Below are positions 54,510 through 63,843 of a stretch of DNA of 64,000 nt, piece by piece. The notes below the pieces were generated by a model that was given only the letters and a program-made list of their open reading frames with translations, was not told the origin of the DNA and did no database searches. Source of the DNA: Gemmatimonadales bacterium (GTDB lineage Bacteria; Gemmatimonadota; Gemmatimonadetes; Gemmatimonadales; GWC2-71-9); the NCBI GenBank assembly GCA_036279355.1, contig DASUJH010000060.1, forward strand, positions 1 through 64,000. Reading direction: 5' to 3'. Position numbers and translations under genes: made by a program. Position 1 is the stretch's first letter. The number at the start of each line of letters is the position of its first letter.

Positions 54510-57500
54510 CTCGCTCGCTGGTGGATGGTGCTGGTGCTGCTCGACGGCCTCGTGGCCGTCGAGTGGTTGCGGCGCCCGGCGCCGCTCTGGGTTGCGCTCG
54601 CGTGGCTCGGCGGCGGCCTCGCCGCGCTCGCGGTGCGGCCGTGGCGCGGGTGGAGACGTCCCGCGGTGGCCCTCGCGCTCGCGGCGCTGGCTCTCGGGCT
54701 CACCGCGGCCCAGGCGCAGCTTCGTACGATCGAGACCGACTGGACCGCGGAGCGTGAGCACCTGGTCAAGGTGGCGAGCAGCACGCTCAACGACCAACTC
54801 CACGCCGCCTACCACGCCGTGGCCCACCTCGCCGAAGAAGGTGCCGCCGCGGCCGACGGCGACCGCGAGACGGCGTTTCGCCGCCTCGGACGCGCGGTGC
54901 CCACGCAGGGACCCGAGATGGGCGTCACGATCGTGGGCCGGGCCGGTCTGCCGTGGGCCTGGGCCGGGCGCCAACGCCTCGATCCGCTGGCCCGGGGCGA
55001 CTCGGTCGCGGTGCGGACCACCGGATATTATGTCGTGCTTGAGGCGCGGCGCCAATCGCCGAGCGGGCGCATCGCGGTTGCGAGCCTGTTGATCTGGGCC
55101 CATCCCGTCGTGCCGGAGCGCGCACGGAGCCTCACCGAACTGGTGCGCCGCCAGACCGACGTCACCCTCCAGGTATACCAGCCGGGCCAGGCGCCCAGCG
55201 ACCCCGACGTCTTCGCCTACCGCGAGCCCACGCCGGCCGGCGCGCGCGCGCTCTTGAGCGTGCTGCCCATCCCGCCCGAGCAGGGGGCGGAGAAAGAGCT
55301 GGCGCTCGAGCGAGGCACCCGCGCGGTCACCTGGCTGTTGCTGCTCGTGCTGGCGCTCGCCTTTGCGCTCGCGCGGCGGCCGCTCGAGCGCTATCTCGTG
55401 CTCGCGTTCGTCCTCTTTCTCGCGGTGCGCGCGCCCCCCGGCGTTGCGCTGGGCGCGCGGGCTCTCTTCTCCCCGGCCACCTACTTCCGCCCGCTCCTCG
55501 GTCCGCTCTCGAGCTCGGCCGGCGTGCTCGCCCTCACCGGATTCGTGCTCACGCTGGCCGGCGTGGGGCTCTGGCGCCGCCGGCCGGCGCGGCGGTGGTA
55601 CGGCGTGGCGGCGGGGGTGGTGCTCGTGCTCGCGGCACCGTGGCTCGTAACCGCGCTCGCACGCGGCATTACGCCGCCGGCGGGTGGCGCGCCGCCGGGG
55701 CTCTGGCTCACCTGGGAGCTCACACTCGTGTTCGCGATGTCGGCGCCGATGGCGGCGGCCGCAGCGCTCTTCCGCGCGGGCGCCGCGGCACCGCCCGCAA
55801 GCAGCCGGGTCTGGACCGGCGTCGGTATCGCGGTGCTCGCGGCGGTGGTGGGCGTCTTCGTGTGGAGCCCGGAAGGCGGCTGGCCGGAGTGGTACCTCTT
55901 TCTCTGGGCGCCGGCGCTCATCCTCGTCGCGTTGCCGGCGCCGCGCGCGGCCACGATAGCCGGCATCGGAATCGTGGCCGGCAGCGCGGCCGCTCTTTCC
56001 ACCTGGGGCGCGGAGCTGAGCGGCCGGCTGCAGGTGGCGCAGCGCGACATCGCGCGTCTGGGGGAGGAGCCCGATCCATTCGCGGTGCCGCTGCTCGAGA
56101 GCTTCGGCGATGTGGTGCGCTCCGGGCACCCGCCGGCTACTGCGTCCGAGCTCTATGCCCTCTGGGGCGGCTCCGAGCTCAGCGATCAAGGATATCCCGC
56201 GCACCTGGCGCTCTGGTCAGACAGCGGCGCGCTCCGCGAGGAGCTGCCACTCGACTCGCTCGACCTCCCGCTCCCGCTCGTCTCGTCGCTGGTGCGCGGG
56301 CTGGCCCCCGGCATGAAGCAGGCGGTGACCCCGCTTCGGCGGATCCCCGGCGTCACCTACGTGCTCGTGGTGCGCGCGGGGCCCGACAACGTGCTGAGTG
56401 TAGGAGTGGGACCGCGGTCGCGGCTGGTGGCGCCGGGGCGGTTGGGCCGGCTGCTCGATCCGGAGCGGCGCGGCTCGTCGCAGTATCGGCTCACGCTCTC
56501 GCCGCCGGCGCCGGAGCTCGATGTGGGGCAGGCGCCGCTCACGTGGCGCCGCGAAGACTGGTACTTGCGGAGCGAGCACAACCTCGCGTTTCCCGGCGGC
56601 GCGCGTCAGGTCCACGCGGAAATCGATCTGCGCGGCCCGCTCCCGCTCTTCGTGCGCGGGTTGCTCGTCGTGCTCTTCGACGCCGGACTGCTGGCGCTGG
56701 TCTGGGCGCTGGCGGAATTCGTCTCCGGCGGCCCGCTGCCCCGGCTCCATCTCAAGAGCCTCTCGCGCTCGTTCCGGTTCCGCCTGGCCGTGACCCTTGC
56801 CACGTTCTTCATCGTTCCCGCGGTGGGCTTTTCGGGCTGGGGGTTCGCGCGGCTCGCTGCGGAGGCGGAGCGGGGGCGCGACCTGCTCATCACCCAGACG
56901 CTGCGCGACGCGCTCCTCGGCTCGGCCGGGCTCGAGCACGCGGGCCCGGAGGAGCTTGAATCCAGACTGGGCGACGTGAGCCGGCGGATCGACGCCGATC
57001 TGGCCTTCTACCGGGGGGGCGCGCTCGTCGCCACCAGTGCGCCGGTGCTCCAGGATCTCGGCGTAGTGGGCCGGCTGATGGACCCCGCGGCCTTCCGCGC
57101 CCTTGCGCTAGGTGGCCAGCTCGAGCTCACGCGCGCCGGCCCGATGCCGGAGCTGGGCGAGCGCATCGGCTTTCGCGTGGTCCAGCCGGGGCCGCCCAGC
57201 ACCGTCGGCGTGATCGCAACCCCGCAGCTCGCCGGCGATTCGAATCTCGGCGCCAAGCAGCTCGACCTGGCGCTCGTGCTCCTGCTCGCGACCATCGCGG
57301 GCGTGGCGGCGGCGCTCGTCGGCGCGCGCCGAGTGGCGCGCGCGCTCACCCGGCCGGTCTCCGAGCTCCGCCGCTCCGCGGTGGCGCTCGGTAAGGGGCT
57401 ACCGATGCCGGCTCATTCGGCGCACCCGCCTCTCGAGTTCGAGCCCGTCTTCGGCGCGTTCGAGCGCATGGCGGCCGACATCAGCGCCAGCCAGACCGCG

Positions 57501-58547
57501 CTCGAGGAGGCGCGCCGCCGCACCGCGACGGTGCTCGCCACCGTGGCCACCGGCGTCGTGGCGCTCGACCCGAACGGCCATGTGCTCATCGCCAATCGCC
57601 AGGCCGTCGATCTCCTCGGGATGCGGCTCGGCGAAGGCGACGCGTTCCTCAAGGGTCTGAGCGCCGAGTGGGTCCTGCTGGCCGATGCCGTCCGAGACTT
57701 CCTCGCGGCACCCGCCGCCGCGGACGCGGGCGCCGAGCTCACCGTGGGCGGCCGCCGCTACACCGTGCAGCTCGCCTCGCTCGGCTCCGACGTGCGCGGC
57801 GCCGTGCTCGCCCTGAGCGACGTGACCGACCTCTCCCGCGCCGAGCGGGTGCTCGCCTGGGGAGAGATGGCGCGTCAGGTGGCGCACGAGATCAAGAATC
57901 CGCTCACCCCGATGCGGCTCGGCATGCAGCACCTCACGCGGGTGTGGCGCGATCAGCAGGCTGATTTCGACCGCACGCTCGAGGAGACTTCCGCGCGCAT
58001 CCTGCGCGAGATCGACCGGCTCGACACCATCGCGCGCGCGTTCAGCCGCTTCTCGGCGCCCGCCGGCGTGCCCGCGGTGCACGAGCCGCTCGAGCGGCTC
58101 GACCTCACGGTAGTGGCGCAGGAGGTGGTCGAGCTCTACCGGCTGGCGGGCGCGGGATCGGGCGCGGCCGTGGAGCTCACGACCGACGGGGCCGCATGGG
58201 GCGCCGCGCGGCGCGACGAGGTGAAGGAAGTGCTGGTGAATCTGATCGAGAACGCGCGCAACGCCGGCGCGGCGACAATTCGCGTGGCGGTGGCGCCCGG
58301 CTGCCTGCGCGTGCACGACGACGGCGACGGCATCGCGGCGCATCTGCTGCCGCGAATCTTCGAGCCGCGCTTCTCGACCACGACGAGCGGCTCGGGGCTC
58401 GGGCTCTCGATCGTGCGGCGGCTGGTGGAGAGCTGGGGCGGAACGGTGGAGGTGGAGAGCGAAGCGGGGCGGGGAACCACGGTCACCGTGCGGCTCGAGC
58501 CGGCGCCCGAGCCGGCGGCGCCGGCCGGCGCCGCATCGGACGCATAG
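54492..58547 (+). CDS. Very large NtrY-like membrane sensor histidine kinase
   Basis: 1351 residues. Three helices in the first 75 residues, a periplasmic part (about 75-275), eight hydrophobic helices (about 279-510), a second extracytoplasmic region (about 512-720), two helices (near 720-745 and 765-790), a third region and a last helix (about 926-948). HAMP, a PAS-like domain (ATVLATVATGVVALDPNGHV) and the kinase follow: ARQVAHEIKNPLTPMRLG with phospho-acceptor His1132, NLIENARNAG, VHDDGDGI, FEPRFSTTTSGSGLGLSI. The end fits NtrY, but its N-terminus is far larger. No response regulator is adjacent. Start ATG 54492; ATG 54525 would avoid the overlap. Confidence 0.9.
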   Translation: MRFVRHLARWWMVLVLLDGLVAVEWLRRPAPLWVALAWLGGGLAALAVRPWRGWRRPAVALALAALALGLTAAQAQLRTIETDWTAEREHLVKVASSTLNDQLHAAYHAVAHLAEEGAAAADGDRETAFRRLGRAVPTQGPEMGVTIVGRAGLPWAWAGRQRLDPLARGDSVAVRTTGYYVVLEARRQSPSGRIAVASLLIWAHPVVPERARSLTELVRRQTDVTLQVYQPGQAPSDPDVFAYREPTPAGARALLSVLPIPPEQGAEKELALERGTRAVTWLLLLVLALAFALARRPLERYLVLAFVLFLAVRAPPGVALGARALFSPATYFRPLLGPLSSSAGVLALTGFVLTLAGVGLWRRRPARRWYGVAAGVVLVLAAPWLVTALARGITPPAGGAPPGLWLTWELTLVFAMSAPMAAAAALFRAGAAAPPASSRVWTGVGIAVLAAVVGVFVWSPEGGWPEWYLFLWAPALILVALPAPRAATIAGIGIVAGSAAALSTWGAELSGRLQVAQRDIARLGEEPDPFAVPLLESFGDVVRSGHPPATASELYALWGGSELSDQGYPAHLALWSDSGALREELPLDSLDLPLPLVSSLVRGLAPGMKQAVTPLRRIPGVTYVLVVRAGPDNVLSVGVGPRSRLVAPGRLGRLLDPERRGSSQYRLTLSPPAPELDVGQAPLTWRREDWYLRSEHNLAFPGGARQVHAEIDLRGPLPLFVRGLLVVLFDAGLLALVWALAEFVSGGPLPRLHLKSLSRSFRFRLAVTLATFFIVPAVGFSGWGFARLAAEAERGRDLLITQTLRDALLGSAGLEHAGPEELESRLGDVSRRIDADLAFYRGGALVATSAPVLQDLGVVGRLMDPAAFRALALGGQLELTRAGPMPELGERIGFRVVQPGPPSTVGVIATPQLAGDSNLGAKQLDLALVLLLATIAGVAAALVGARRVARALTRPVSELRRSAVALGKGLPMPAHSAHPPLEFEPVFGAFERMAADISASQTALEEARRRTATVLATVATGVVALDPNGHVLIANRQAVDLLGMRLGEGDAFLKGLSAEWVLLADAVRDFLAAPAAADAGAELTVGGRRYTVQLASLGSDVRGAVLALSDVTDLSRAERVLAWGEMARQVAHEIKNPLTPMRLGMQHLTRVWRDQQADFDRTLEETSARILREIDRLDTIARAFSRFSAPAGVPAVHEPLERLDLTVVAQEVVELYRLAGAGSGAAVELTTDGAAWGAARRDEVKEVLVNLIENARNAGAATIRVAVAPGCLRVHDDGDGIAAHLLPRIFEPRFSTTTSGSGLGLSIVRRLVESWGGTVEVESEAGRGTTVTVRLEPAPEPAAPAGAASDA

Positions 58548-58558
58548 GCGTCAGCCGT

Positions 58559-59920
58559 CTAGTCGAGCCCCGACCCGGCGAGCCCGATCAGCTCCGGCTC
58601 GTTGTCCGCCCGCTCGAGCAGCTCGCGCGCCGCCCGCATTTGGCGGTCGTCCATCAGCCGGCGCCGGCTGCCCGGCTCCTCGCCGAAGAGCGTGCGGGCG
58701 ATCTCGTACCCGAGCTGCCGATCGATGAACGATGCCGCGCCGTCGAACGTCGCCGGCGAAAGCTCCACGTTGTGGCGGAGCAGCGCCGCGCGCACCTGCT
58801 CGCGCATCGCGGAAGTCACGGTGAACGTATCGGAGACGATGTTGCCGTTGGCGCGGGCGTTGAGCGCGCAGTCGGCGAGCGCCGCCCGAAACGCCGAGTA
58901 GCTGCTGCCGAGGGAGTCGAGGAAGGCGCGTTCGCCCGGGGTGTAGGCCTCGCGGGAGACGACGAGGTCGGGGATGATGCCCTGGCCGTCGGCGAGCGGG
59001 CGGCCGCCGTCGGTCCGGTAGCGTACGCCGCGCTCGGCCGCCGAGCGCCGCCGCGCCGCCACGATGCTGTCACTGCGGGTGCGCGGCCGGTGCACACTCC
59101 GTCCGCTCGGCGTGAACCAGCGCGCCGTGGTGAGCTTCACCGCCATGTCGCTCGTGAGCGGGTAGGTGGTCTGGAGGACGCCCTTGCCGTAGGTGGGCTG
59201 GCCGATGAGCACCGCGCGGTCGTGGTCCTGCAATGCGCCCGCGATGAGCTCGGCCGAGCTGGCGGTGCCGTCGTTTACGAGGAGTGCCAGCTTGAGTCCC
59301 GGCCACTGCTCGGCTTCCGGTGCCACGTACACCTTCGAGTGTCCCGCGGTGCGGCCACGGGTGACCACCACGGTGTCACCCTTGGGGAGGAACAGCTCGG
59401 CCACTTCGACGCCCTGCTTGATGAGGCCGCCCGGATCGTTGCGCAGGTCGAGCACGAGGGAGCGCATGCCGCGCTTGCGGAGATCCCAGATGACGCCCGA
59501 TAGCTCGTCGGCCGCGCTCGCACTCAGCGAATGGAGGGCGACGTAGCCGACGGTGGGAGTGACGAGGAGGCCGGGCGAGGTGGCGGGGATGTGGATCGGG
59601 TGATCGGCGAGCGCGCCCGGCGTCGGGATCTCTCCGGTGCCGGACATCTGTCGATTGAAGTCACGGTAGCCGTCGCCCATCAGCAGCTCGGCGTACGGGT
59701 CCTTGATCTGGTCCACCAGGGTGCGCGCCGTCTTCTGGAACAGCTCCGTGCCGTTCGGGGCCACCAGCGCGTGGTCGTGGATGATCGAGAGCACCGTCTC
59801 GAGAATCCGGGCCTGCTGGTAGAGGTTGCCGTCCGCCGAGTCTCCGCGGCGGACGAGCCACCCGCCGGAGAGAAAGGAAAGGACGGCCACGAAGGCAAGG
59901 GCGCCCAGGCGTTGCTTCAT
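58559..59920 (-). CDS. S41 family protease lacking the PDZ domain
   Basis: 453 residues with an N-terminal signal or membrane anchor (LGALAFVAVLSFLSGGWLV). The cap region (ARILETVLSIIHDHALV through DPYAELLMGDGYRDFNRQMS) is followed by a 30-residue linker, then by GYVALHSLSASAADELSGVI. Family members have an 80-90 residue PDZ domain there. The catalytic core is complete: LVLDLRNDPGGLIKQGVEVA, LLVNDGTASSAELIAGAL with Ser221 and GQPTYGKGVLQTTYPL with Lys246. The 190-residue C-terminus is mostly helical. PDZ domains gate substrate access in Ctp proteases, so this one may be ungated or need a partner. Convergent with the kinase gene, 11 bases away. Confidence 0.88.
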   Translation of the reverse strand: MKQRLGALAFVAVLSFLSGGWLVRRGDSADGNLYQQARILETVLSIIHDHALVAPNGTELFQKTARTLVDQIKDPYAELLMGDGYRDFNRQMSGTGEIPTPGALADHPIHIPATSPGLLVTPTVGYVALHSLSASAADELSGVIWDLRKRGMRSLVLDLRNDPGGLIKQGVEVAELFLPKGDTVVVTRGRTAGHSKVYVAPEAEQWPGLKLALLVNDGTASSAELIAGALQDHDRAVLIGQPTYGKGVLQTTYPLTSDMAVKLTTARWFTPSGRSVHRPRTRSDSIVAARRRSAAERGVRYRTDGGRPLADGQGIIPDLVVSREAYTPGERAFLDSLGSSYSAFRAALADCALNARANGNIVSDTFTVTSAMREQVRAALLRHNVELSPATFDGAASFIDRQLGYEIARTLFGEEPGSRRRLMDDRQMRAARELLERADNEPELIGLAGSGLD

Positions 59921-60039
59921 CGGTGGAGGTCTCCGAGGCTCGCGGTGACATCACCGCGAAATGCCAGATCCTTCGCCGCTTGCACCGGCGCGGCGGGGGT
60001 AACTGACGGGAATAGAGCCGGTTGTTAGGGGTCGGGCAG

Positions 60040-60558
60040 ATGGCGGGCAAATACGGGGCCGTGCGGATGGCACTGTGGCTCGTGGCCGTGATGGCGGCGC
60101 CGCTCGGCGCGCAGATGCGAGCGGGCAACGGTGCCGCGCAGCCGGATTCGGCGACACCAAGTGCGGCGGCGCCGAGCGCGCTGCACGCGGCCATGCCACC
60201 GATTCCGAACGGCGACCTGGGCTACACGTTCTGCCGAAACGGGCTGGCTGAGACCTGGATTCGCGCCGACGTGATCGGGACGGCGCAAGCGGATGAGGTT
60301 CTGGCGCACGAGGCGGTGCACCGGGCGCAGGCGGCAGCCGCGCCGAGTTGCGAGGAGTTCTTCGCGAGCGTGCGCTCGGCGCGGCGGGTGGTGGAGGTCG
60401 AGATTCCGGCGTACTGCGCGCAGTGGCGCGTTGTGGCGGCGCGGGGCGCCGAGCGCGCGGCGACGCTCAGGGAGTACGCGTATCGGATTTCGGCGCAGTC
60501 GGGGGCGATGGAGAATCGGATCGACGTGCTGGAGATGTTGAAGCGGGCGTGCCCATAG
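60040..60558 (+). CDS. Secreted protein with HEAVH motif
   Basis: 172 residues from ATG 60040 (a TTG at 60022 would add six). Signal: MALWLVAVMAAPLGAQ. After an Ala/Pro/Ser-rich spacer comes GYTFCRNGLAETWIRADVIG and then DEVLAHEAVHRAQAAAAPSC. HEAVH fits the HExxH zinc-peptidase pattern, and three Cys (FCRN, PSCEEF, YCAQW) plus a fourth at the end (KRACP) could form two disulfides. The C-terminal half is helical with no clear third ligand. It could be a small metallopeptidase-like or zinc-binding protein; I do not recognise the family. Confidence 0.65.
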   Translation: MAGKYGAVRMALWLVAVMAAPLGAQMRAGNGAAQPDSATPSAAAPSALHAAMPPIPNGDLGYTFCRNGLAETWIRADVIGTAQADEVLAHEAVHRAQAAAAPSCEEFFASVRSARRVVEVEIPAYCAQWRVVAARGAERAATLREYAYRISAQSGAMENRIDVLEMLKRACP

Positions 60559-60709
60559 CGGCGCCCGGGCCCGCGGCGCTTCGGCGGCGCATGATGATGC
60601 GGGCGTTGGGCATTCGGCTGCGTGCCGGCGCGCCGTGCCGCGGTTTCCGGGTCCATGCTGCGCGCGTGTCGAGCGATAGGTTCTGCGGAACCTCGCCCCG
60701 GCGGCTCTC

Positions 60710-62248
60710 ATGCTCGCGCGCATCCGATCGGCCGCCGTCTTCGGCATCGATGCCTATGCGGTGGACGTCGAGGTGGACATTACGAGCGGGCTGCCGTCCT
60801 TCGTCACGGTCGGTCTACCGCAGGGCGCCGTGAAGGAAAGCCGCGAGCGGGTAAGCGCGGCGCTGGTGAACAGCGGGCTCGAGTTTCCGCTCCGGCGGGT
60901 GACCACCAACCTCGCGCCGGCGGACCGGCCCAAAGCCGGCTCGGCGTTCGATCTCCCGATCGCGCTCGGCATCGTGGCGGCGAGCGGGCAGGCGGCGGCG
61001 GCGGCGCTCGACGGGGTGCTCGTCGTGGGTGAGGTCGGGCTCGAGGGCGATCTCCGGCCGGTGCGGGGCGCGCTTTCGATTGCGCTCGCGGCGCGCGGGC
61101 TCGGTTGCCGCGGCGTGATCGTGCCCGCGGCCAATCTGGCCGAGGCGGCCGTTGTGGATGGCATCGAGGTGCGGGGTGCCGCCACGTTGCGGCAGGTGTA
61201 CGAGTTCATGGCGGGCGGGGCCGAGCTTCCGCCGGCCCGCACCGATCCGGCGGCGCTGCTCGACGGTGTCGCGGGCGACGTCGCCGACCTTGCTGATGTG
61301 CGGAGCCAGGCCGCGGCCAAGCGCGCGCTCGAGGTGGCGGCGGCCGGATCGCACAACGTGCTGCTCATCGGCCCGCCTGGCGCCGGCAAGACCATGCTCG
61401 CCCGCCGGCTTCCGGGCATCCTGCCAAGCCTTACTCTGGACGAGGCGCTGGAGACGACGCAGGTGCAGAGCGTGGCTGGCATGCTGCCGGCCGGTCAGGC
61501 GCTCGCCACCGGCCGCCCGTTTCGAGCGCCGCATCACACGATCAGCGACGCGGGTCTCATCGGCGGCGGCTCGTGGCCGCGCCCGGGCGAGGTGAGCCTG
61601 AGCCACGGCGGCGTGCTCTTTCTCGACGAGCTGCCGGAGTTTCGCCGGAACGTGCTCGAGGTGTTGCGCCAGCCGCTGGAGGACGGCGTGGTGACGTTGA
61701 GCCGCGCGGCGCGGAGCGTCACGTTCCCCGCGCGGTTCATGCTCGTCGCGGCGATGAACCCCTGTCCATGCGGCTACGCGGGCGATGTGCTGCGCGAGTG
61801 TCGCTGTGCGCCGGAAGCGGTGGAGCGATATCTGGCGCGGATCTCAGGGCCCCTGCTCGATCGGATCGATATTCATCTCGCGGTGCCCGCGGTGCCGTCG
61901 CCGGAGCTCACCGCGAACGATGGGGCCGAGCCGAGTGCGGTGGTGCGCGCGCGGGTGGAGGCGGCGCGGGCGCGGCAGCGGCACCGATTCCGGGGCAGAC
62001 CCGACCTGCATTCCAATGCTCACATGCAATCGCGTGACCTGCGGCGGTTCTGTCCGGTGGGTGAGCCGGCTGCGTCGCTGCTGAGAAGCGCCGCGGAACG
62101 GCTAAGTCTATCGGCGCGAGCGTGCCATCGCGTCGTCAAGCTCGCACGCACGATCGCGGACCTCGCTGGCGACGAGGTAATCGGCGTAGCCCACCTGAGC
62201 GAGGCGATTCAGTATCGGAGTTTGGATCGGAGGCGTGCTGCGGTATGA
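60710..62248 (+). CDS. comM: ComM/YifB family AAA+ ATPase
   Basis: 512 residues. ComM proteins are hexameric helicase-like ATPases that promote branch migration in natural transformation; YifB homologues occur widely. The N-terminal Lon-S16-like domain has LARIRSAAVFGIDAYAVDVE, FVTVGLPQGAVKESRERVSA and AFDLPIALGIVAASG. The Mg-chelatase-type ATPase has LLIGPPGAGKTMLARRLPGI, FRAPHHTISDAGLIGGG, GVLFLDELPEFRRNVLEVL and MNPCPCGYAGD with a Cys-rich CRCAPEAVERYL. The C-terminal domain is LSARACHRVVKLARTIADLA. There are no other competence genes nearby except cinA at 28 kb. Confidence 0.94.
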   Translation: MLARIRSAAVFGIDAYAVDVEVDITSGLPSFVTVGLPQGAVKESRERVSAALVNSGLEFPLRRVTTNLAPADRPKAGSAFDLPIALGIVAASGQAAAAALDGVLVVGEVGLEGDLRPVRGALSIALAARGLGCRGVIVPAANLAEAAVVDGIEVRGAATLRQVYEFMAGGAELPPARTDPAALLDGVAGDVADLADVRSQAAAKRALEVAAAGSHNVLLIGPPGAGKTMLARRLPGILPSLTLDEALETTQVQSVAGMLPAGQALATGRPFRAPHHTISDAGLIGGGSWPRPGEVSLSHGGVLFLDELPEFRRNVLEVLRQPLEDGVVTLSRAARSVTFPARFMLVAAMNPCPCGYAGDVLRECRCAPEAVERYLARISGPLLDRIDIHLAVPAVPSPELTANDGAEPSAVVRARVEAARARQRHRFRGRPDLHSNAHMQSRDLRRFCPVGEPAASLLRSAAERLSLSARACHRVVKLARTIADLAGDEVIGVAHLSEAIQYRSLDRRRAAV

Positions 62249-62493
62249 CGAAGCGCGCATCCAGCGTTTGCCTTTGACAAAAACCTCAACCTGCTTGCGG
62301 CTGTTGATGCGCGTCCGCCCCTTGCCGTTCCGGAAATCGACACCGCAACGCCTTCCTCCCATCTTCCCCCGGCAGCGGCACCACGCCGCCGCGACTCAAG
62401 ACTTTACCACACTGGGCGGCTTCGAGCCCGACACGCGCCAGAGCGGCGGCCGGACCTCCCGTAGTGCACCCCTTCAGCCGGCAGGAGGATTCC

Positions 62494-62940
62494 ATGCCCG
62501 CGCAAGCCACCATGCTCTCACCGCAGCAGCTCATCGACGCCGCCAAGGCGCCCGAGATCGCCTTCGGCAACAAGGACTGGAACGCCGTGAAAGCGGCGAT
62601 CACCCCCGACTTCGTCTACGACGAGATCGCCACGGGGCGGAAAACGAACGGTGCGGACGAGGCGCTGTCGCTCTGGAAAGGATGGGCCGCCGCGTTCCCT
62701 GATTCCAAGCCCACCTTCCACAACGCCGTCGCGAGCGGCACGACGGTCGTGCTGGAAGCCACCTGGAGCGGCACCCACAAGGGACCGCTGCTCACGCCGA
62801 ACGGCACCGTCGCACCGACCGGCAAGCGGATCGACGTCCGCGCCTGCATCGTGAACGAGATGGCGGGCGAAAGGGTCCGCGTGCAACGCCACTACTTCGA
62901 CATGGCCACGCTGCTCCGCCAGCTCGGCGCCGGCGCCTGA
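62494..62940 (+). CDS. SnoaL-like protein (possible ester cyclase type)
   Basis: 148 residues from ATG 62494, fixed by AGGAGG at 62483-62488. NTF2/SnoaL fold: LIDAAKAPEIAFGNKDWNAV, ITPDFVYDEIATGRKTNG, ALSLWKGWAAAFPDSKPTFH and VVLEATWSGTHKGPL. The last part, GKRIDVRACIVNEMAGERVR and VQRHYFDMATLLRQLG, follows the SnoaL ester-cyclase pattern (W.G...P.....H and YFD at the end). Cytosolic, no signal. It differs from the lipoprotein at 22.5 kb of the same fold class. Substrate unknown. Confidence 0.85.
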   Translation: MPAQATMLSPQQLIDAAKAPEIAFGNKDWNAVKAAITPDFVYDEIATGRKTNGADEALSLWKGWAAAFPDSKPTFHNAVASGTTVVLEATWSGTHKGPLLTPNGTVAPTGKRIDVRACIVNEMAGERVRVQRHYFDMATLLRQLGAGA

Positions 62941-62985
62941 TCCACACGCATCGGGCGGGGCGCCGGATGGCCGCCCCGCCCGCCG

Positions 62986-63834
62986 TCACACCCGGCTCAG
63001 CTCGATGATGCTCGACGCCTTCCGCATCATCTCCTGCCGGCGCCGGGTCACGGCCATCAATCGCCAGAGCCACATGCCGGCCGGCGTCCGCTGGAGGCGG
63101 CGGCCCTCGTCCAGCATGATCCGCTCCTCCGTACACGCCCAGCCGTAGGGGAGAAAGAACTTCGGCCCCTCCTCCGGCCCGAAGTGCATCGGCGCGCCGC
63201 CCCGCTCCAGCGCCTTGCCGTACCGGCGCTGCATGAACTTGAGAATCCAGGGCGACGCGACCTCGGCGAGCCACGTCGCGAAGCTGAGCGGCGCGTGCAG
63301 GTCGGTAGCGAGACTCGCCACCTGCTCGGGCTTGAGGTAAGCCAGCAATCCCTCGGTCACCACGACGACGCGGCGCGACTCGCCGCCCAAGCGCGCGAAA
63401 AGCGCGCGCCGGCCCTCGAGATCGGTGAGGTCGAGCGCCACCGTCTCGAGCCGGCACCTCGGCGTTTCCCCCGCGAGCTGCTCGGCCTTGTACGCCAGGA
63501 TGCCCGGCAGGTCCACGTCCACCCACCGCAACCGTGCCGGAAGGTCGAGCCGGTACGCCCGCGCGTCCAGCCCGGCCGCGAGGTTGAGCACCGTATCGCA
63601 CCCGTCGCGCGTGACCGCCCGCATGATCAGCTCGTCGAGCACCGCCGTGCGCACGATCATCGCCCATGCCATGCCGCGACCCCAGCGCAGGCCGCGCACG
63701 ATCTGTTCGCCCTGCTCGCCGGCGAGCCGCCGCGCGAACGGGTCGTGGAAAAGCGCGTCGGGCCGCTCGGTCTCCATCGCCCGGTAGAAGGCGACCCACC
63801 GCGCCGTATCCGAGATGTGCGTGATCGGGGCCAT
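62986..63834 (-). CDS. SAM-dependent methyltransferase, leucine carboxyl methyltransferase-like
   Basis: 282 residues of the LCM/Ppm1-like class (also annotated TIGR00027). Features: SDTARWVAFYRAMETERPDA, DALFHDPFARRLAGEQG, CDTVLNLAAGLDARAYRLDL (SAM site), RWVDVDLPGILAYKAEQL and RVVVVTEGLLAYLKPEQVAS. C-terminal FFLPYGWACTEERIMLDEGR closes the domain. These enzymes methylate carboxyl groups; in bacteria they often act on polyketides or small acids, but no biosynthetic cluster is present. The ATG is 9 bases past the arfB-like stop. Confidence 0.9.
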   Translation of the reverse strand: MAPITHISDTARWVAFYRAMETERPDALFHDPFARRLAGEQGEQIVRGLRWGRGMAWAMIVRTAVLDELIMRAVTRDGCDTVLNLAAGLDARAYRLDLPARLRWVDVDLPGILAYKAEQLAGETPRCRLETVALDLTDLEGRRALFARLGGESRRVVVVTEGLLAYLKPEQVASLATDLHAPLSFATWLAEVASPWILKFMQRRYGKALERGGAPMHFGPEEGPKFFLPYGWACTEERIMLDEGRRLQRTPAGMWLWRLMAVTRRRQEMMRKASSIIELSRV

Positions 63835-63843
63835 GGCGTTCTC

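Noticed and set aside
54510-56204. Long upstream extension of the creatininase frame
   Set aside because: It runs antisense to the kinase gene, is Arg/Glu/Gly-rich and lacks motifs; the family start is at ATG 54509.
62249-62493. 84-residue minus-strand frame between comM and the SnoaL-like gene (62108-62362)
   Set aside because: It overlaps comM by 140 bases and has no ribosome binding site or motif. The gap also holds TTGACA at 62274-62279 but no fitting -10.
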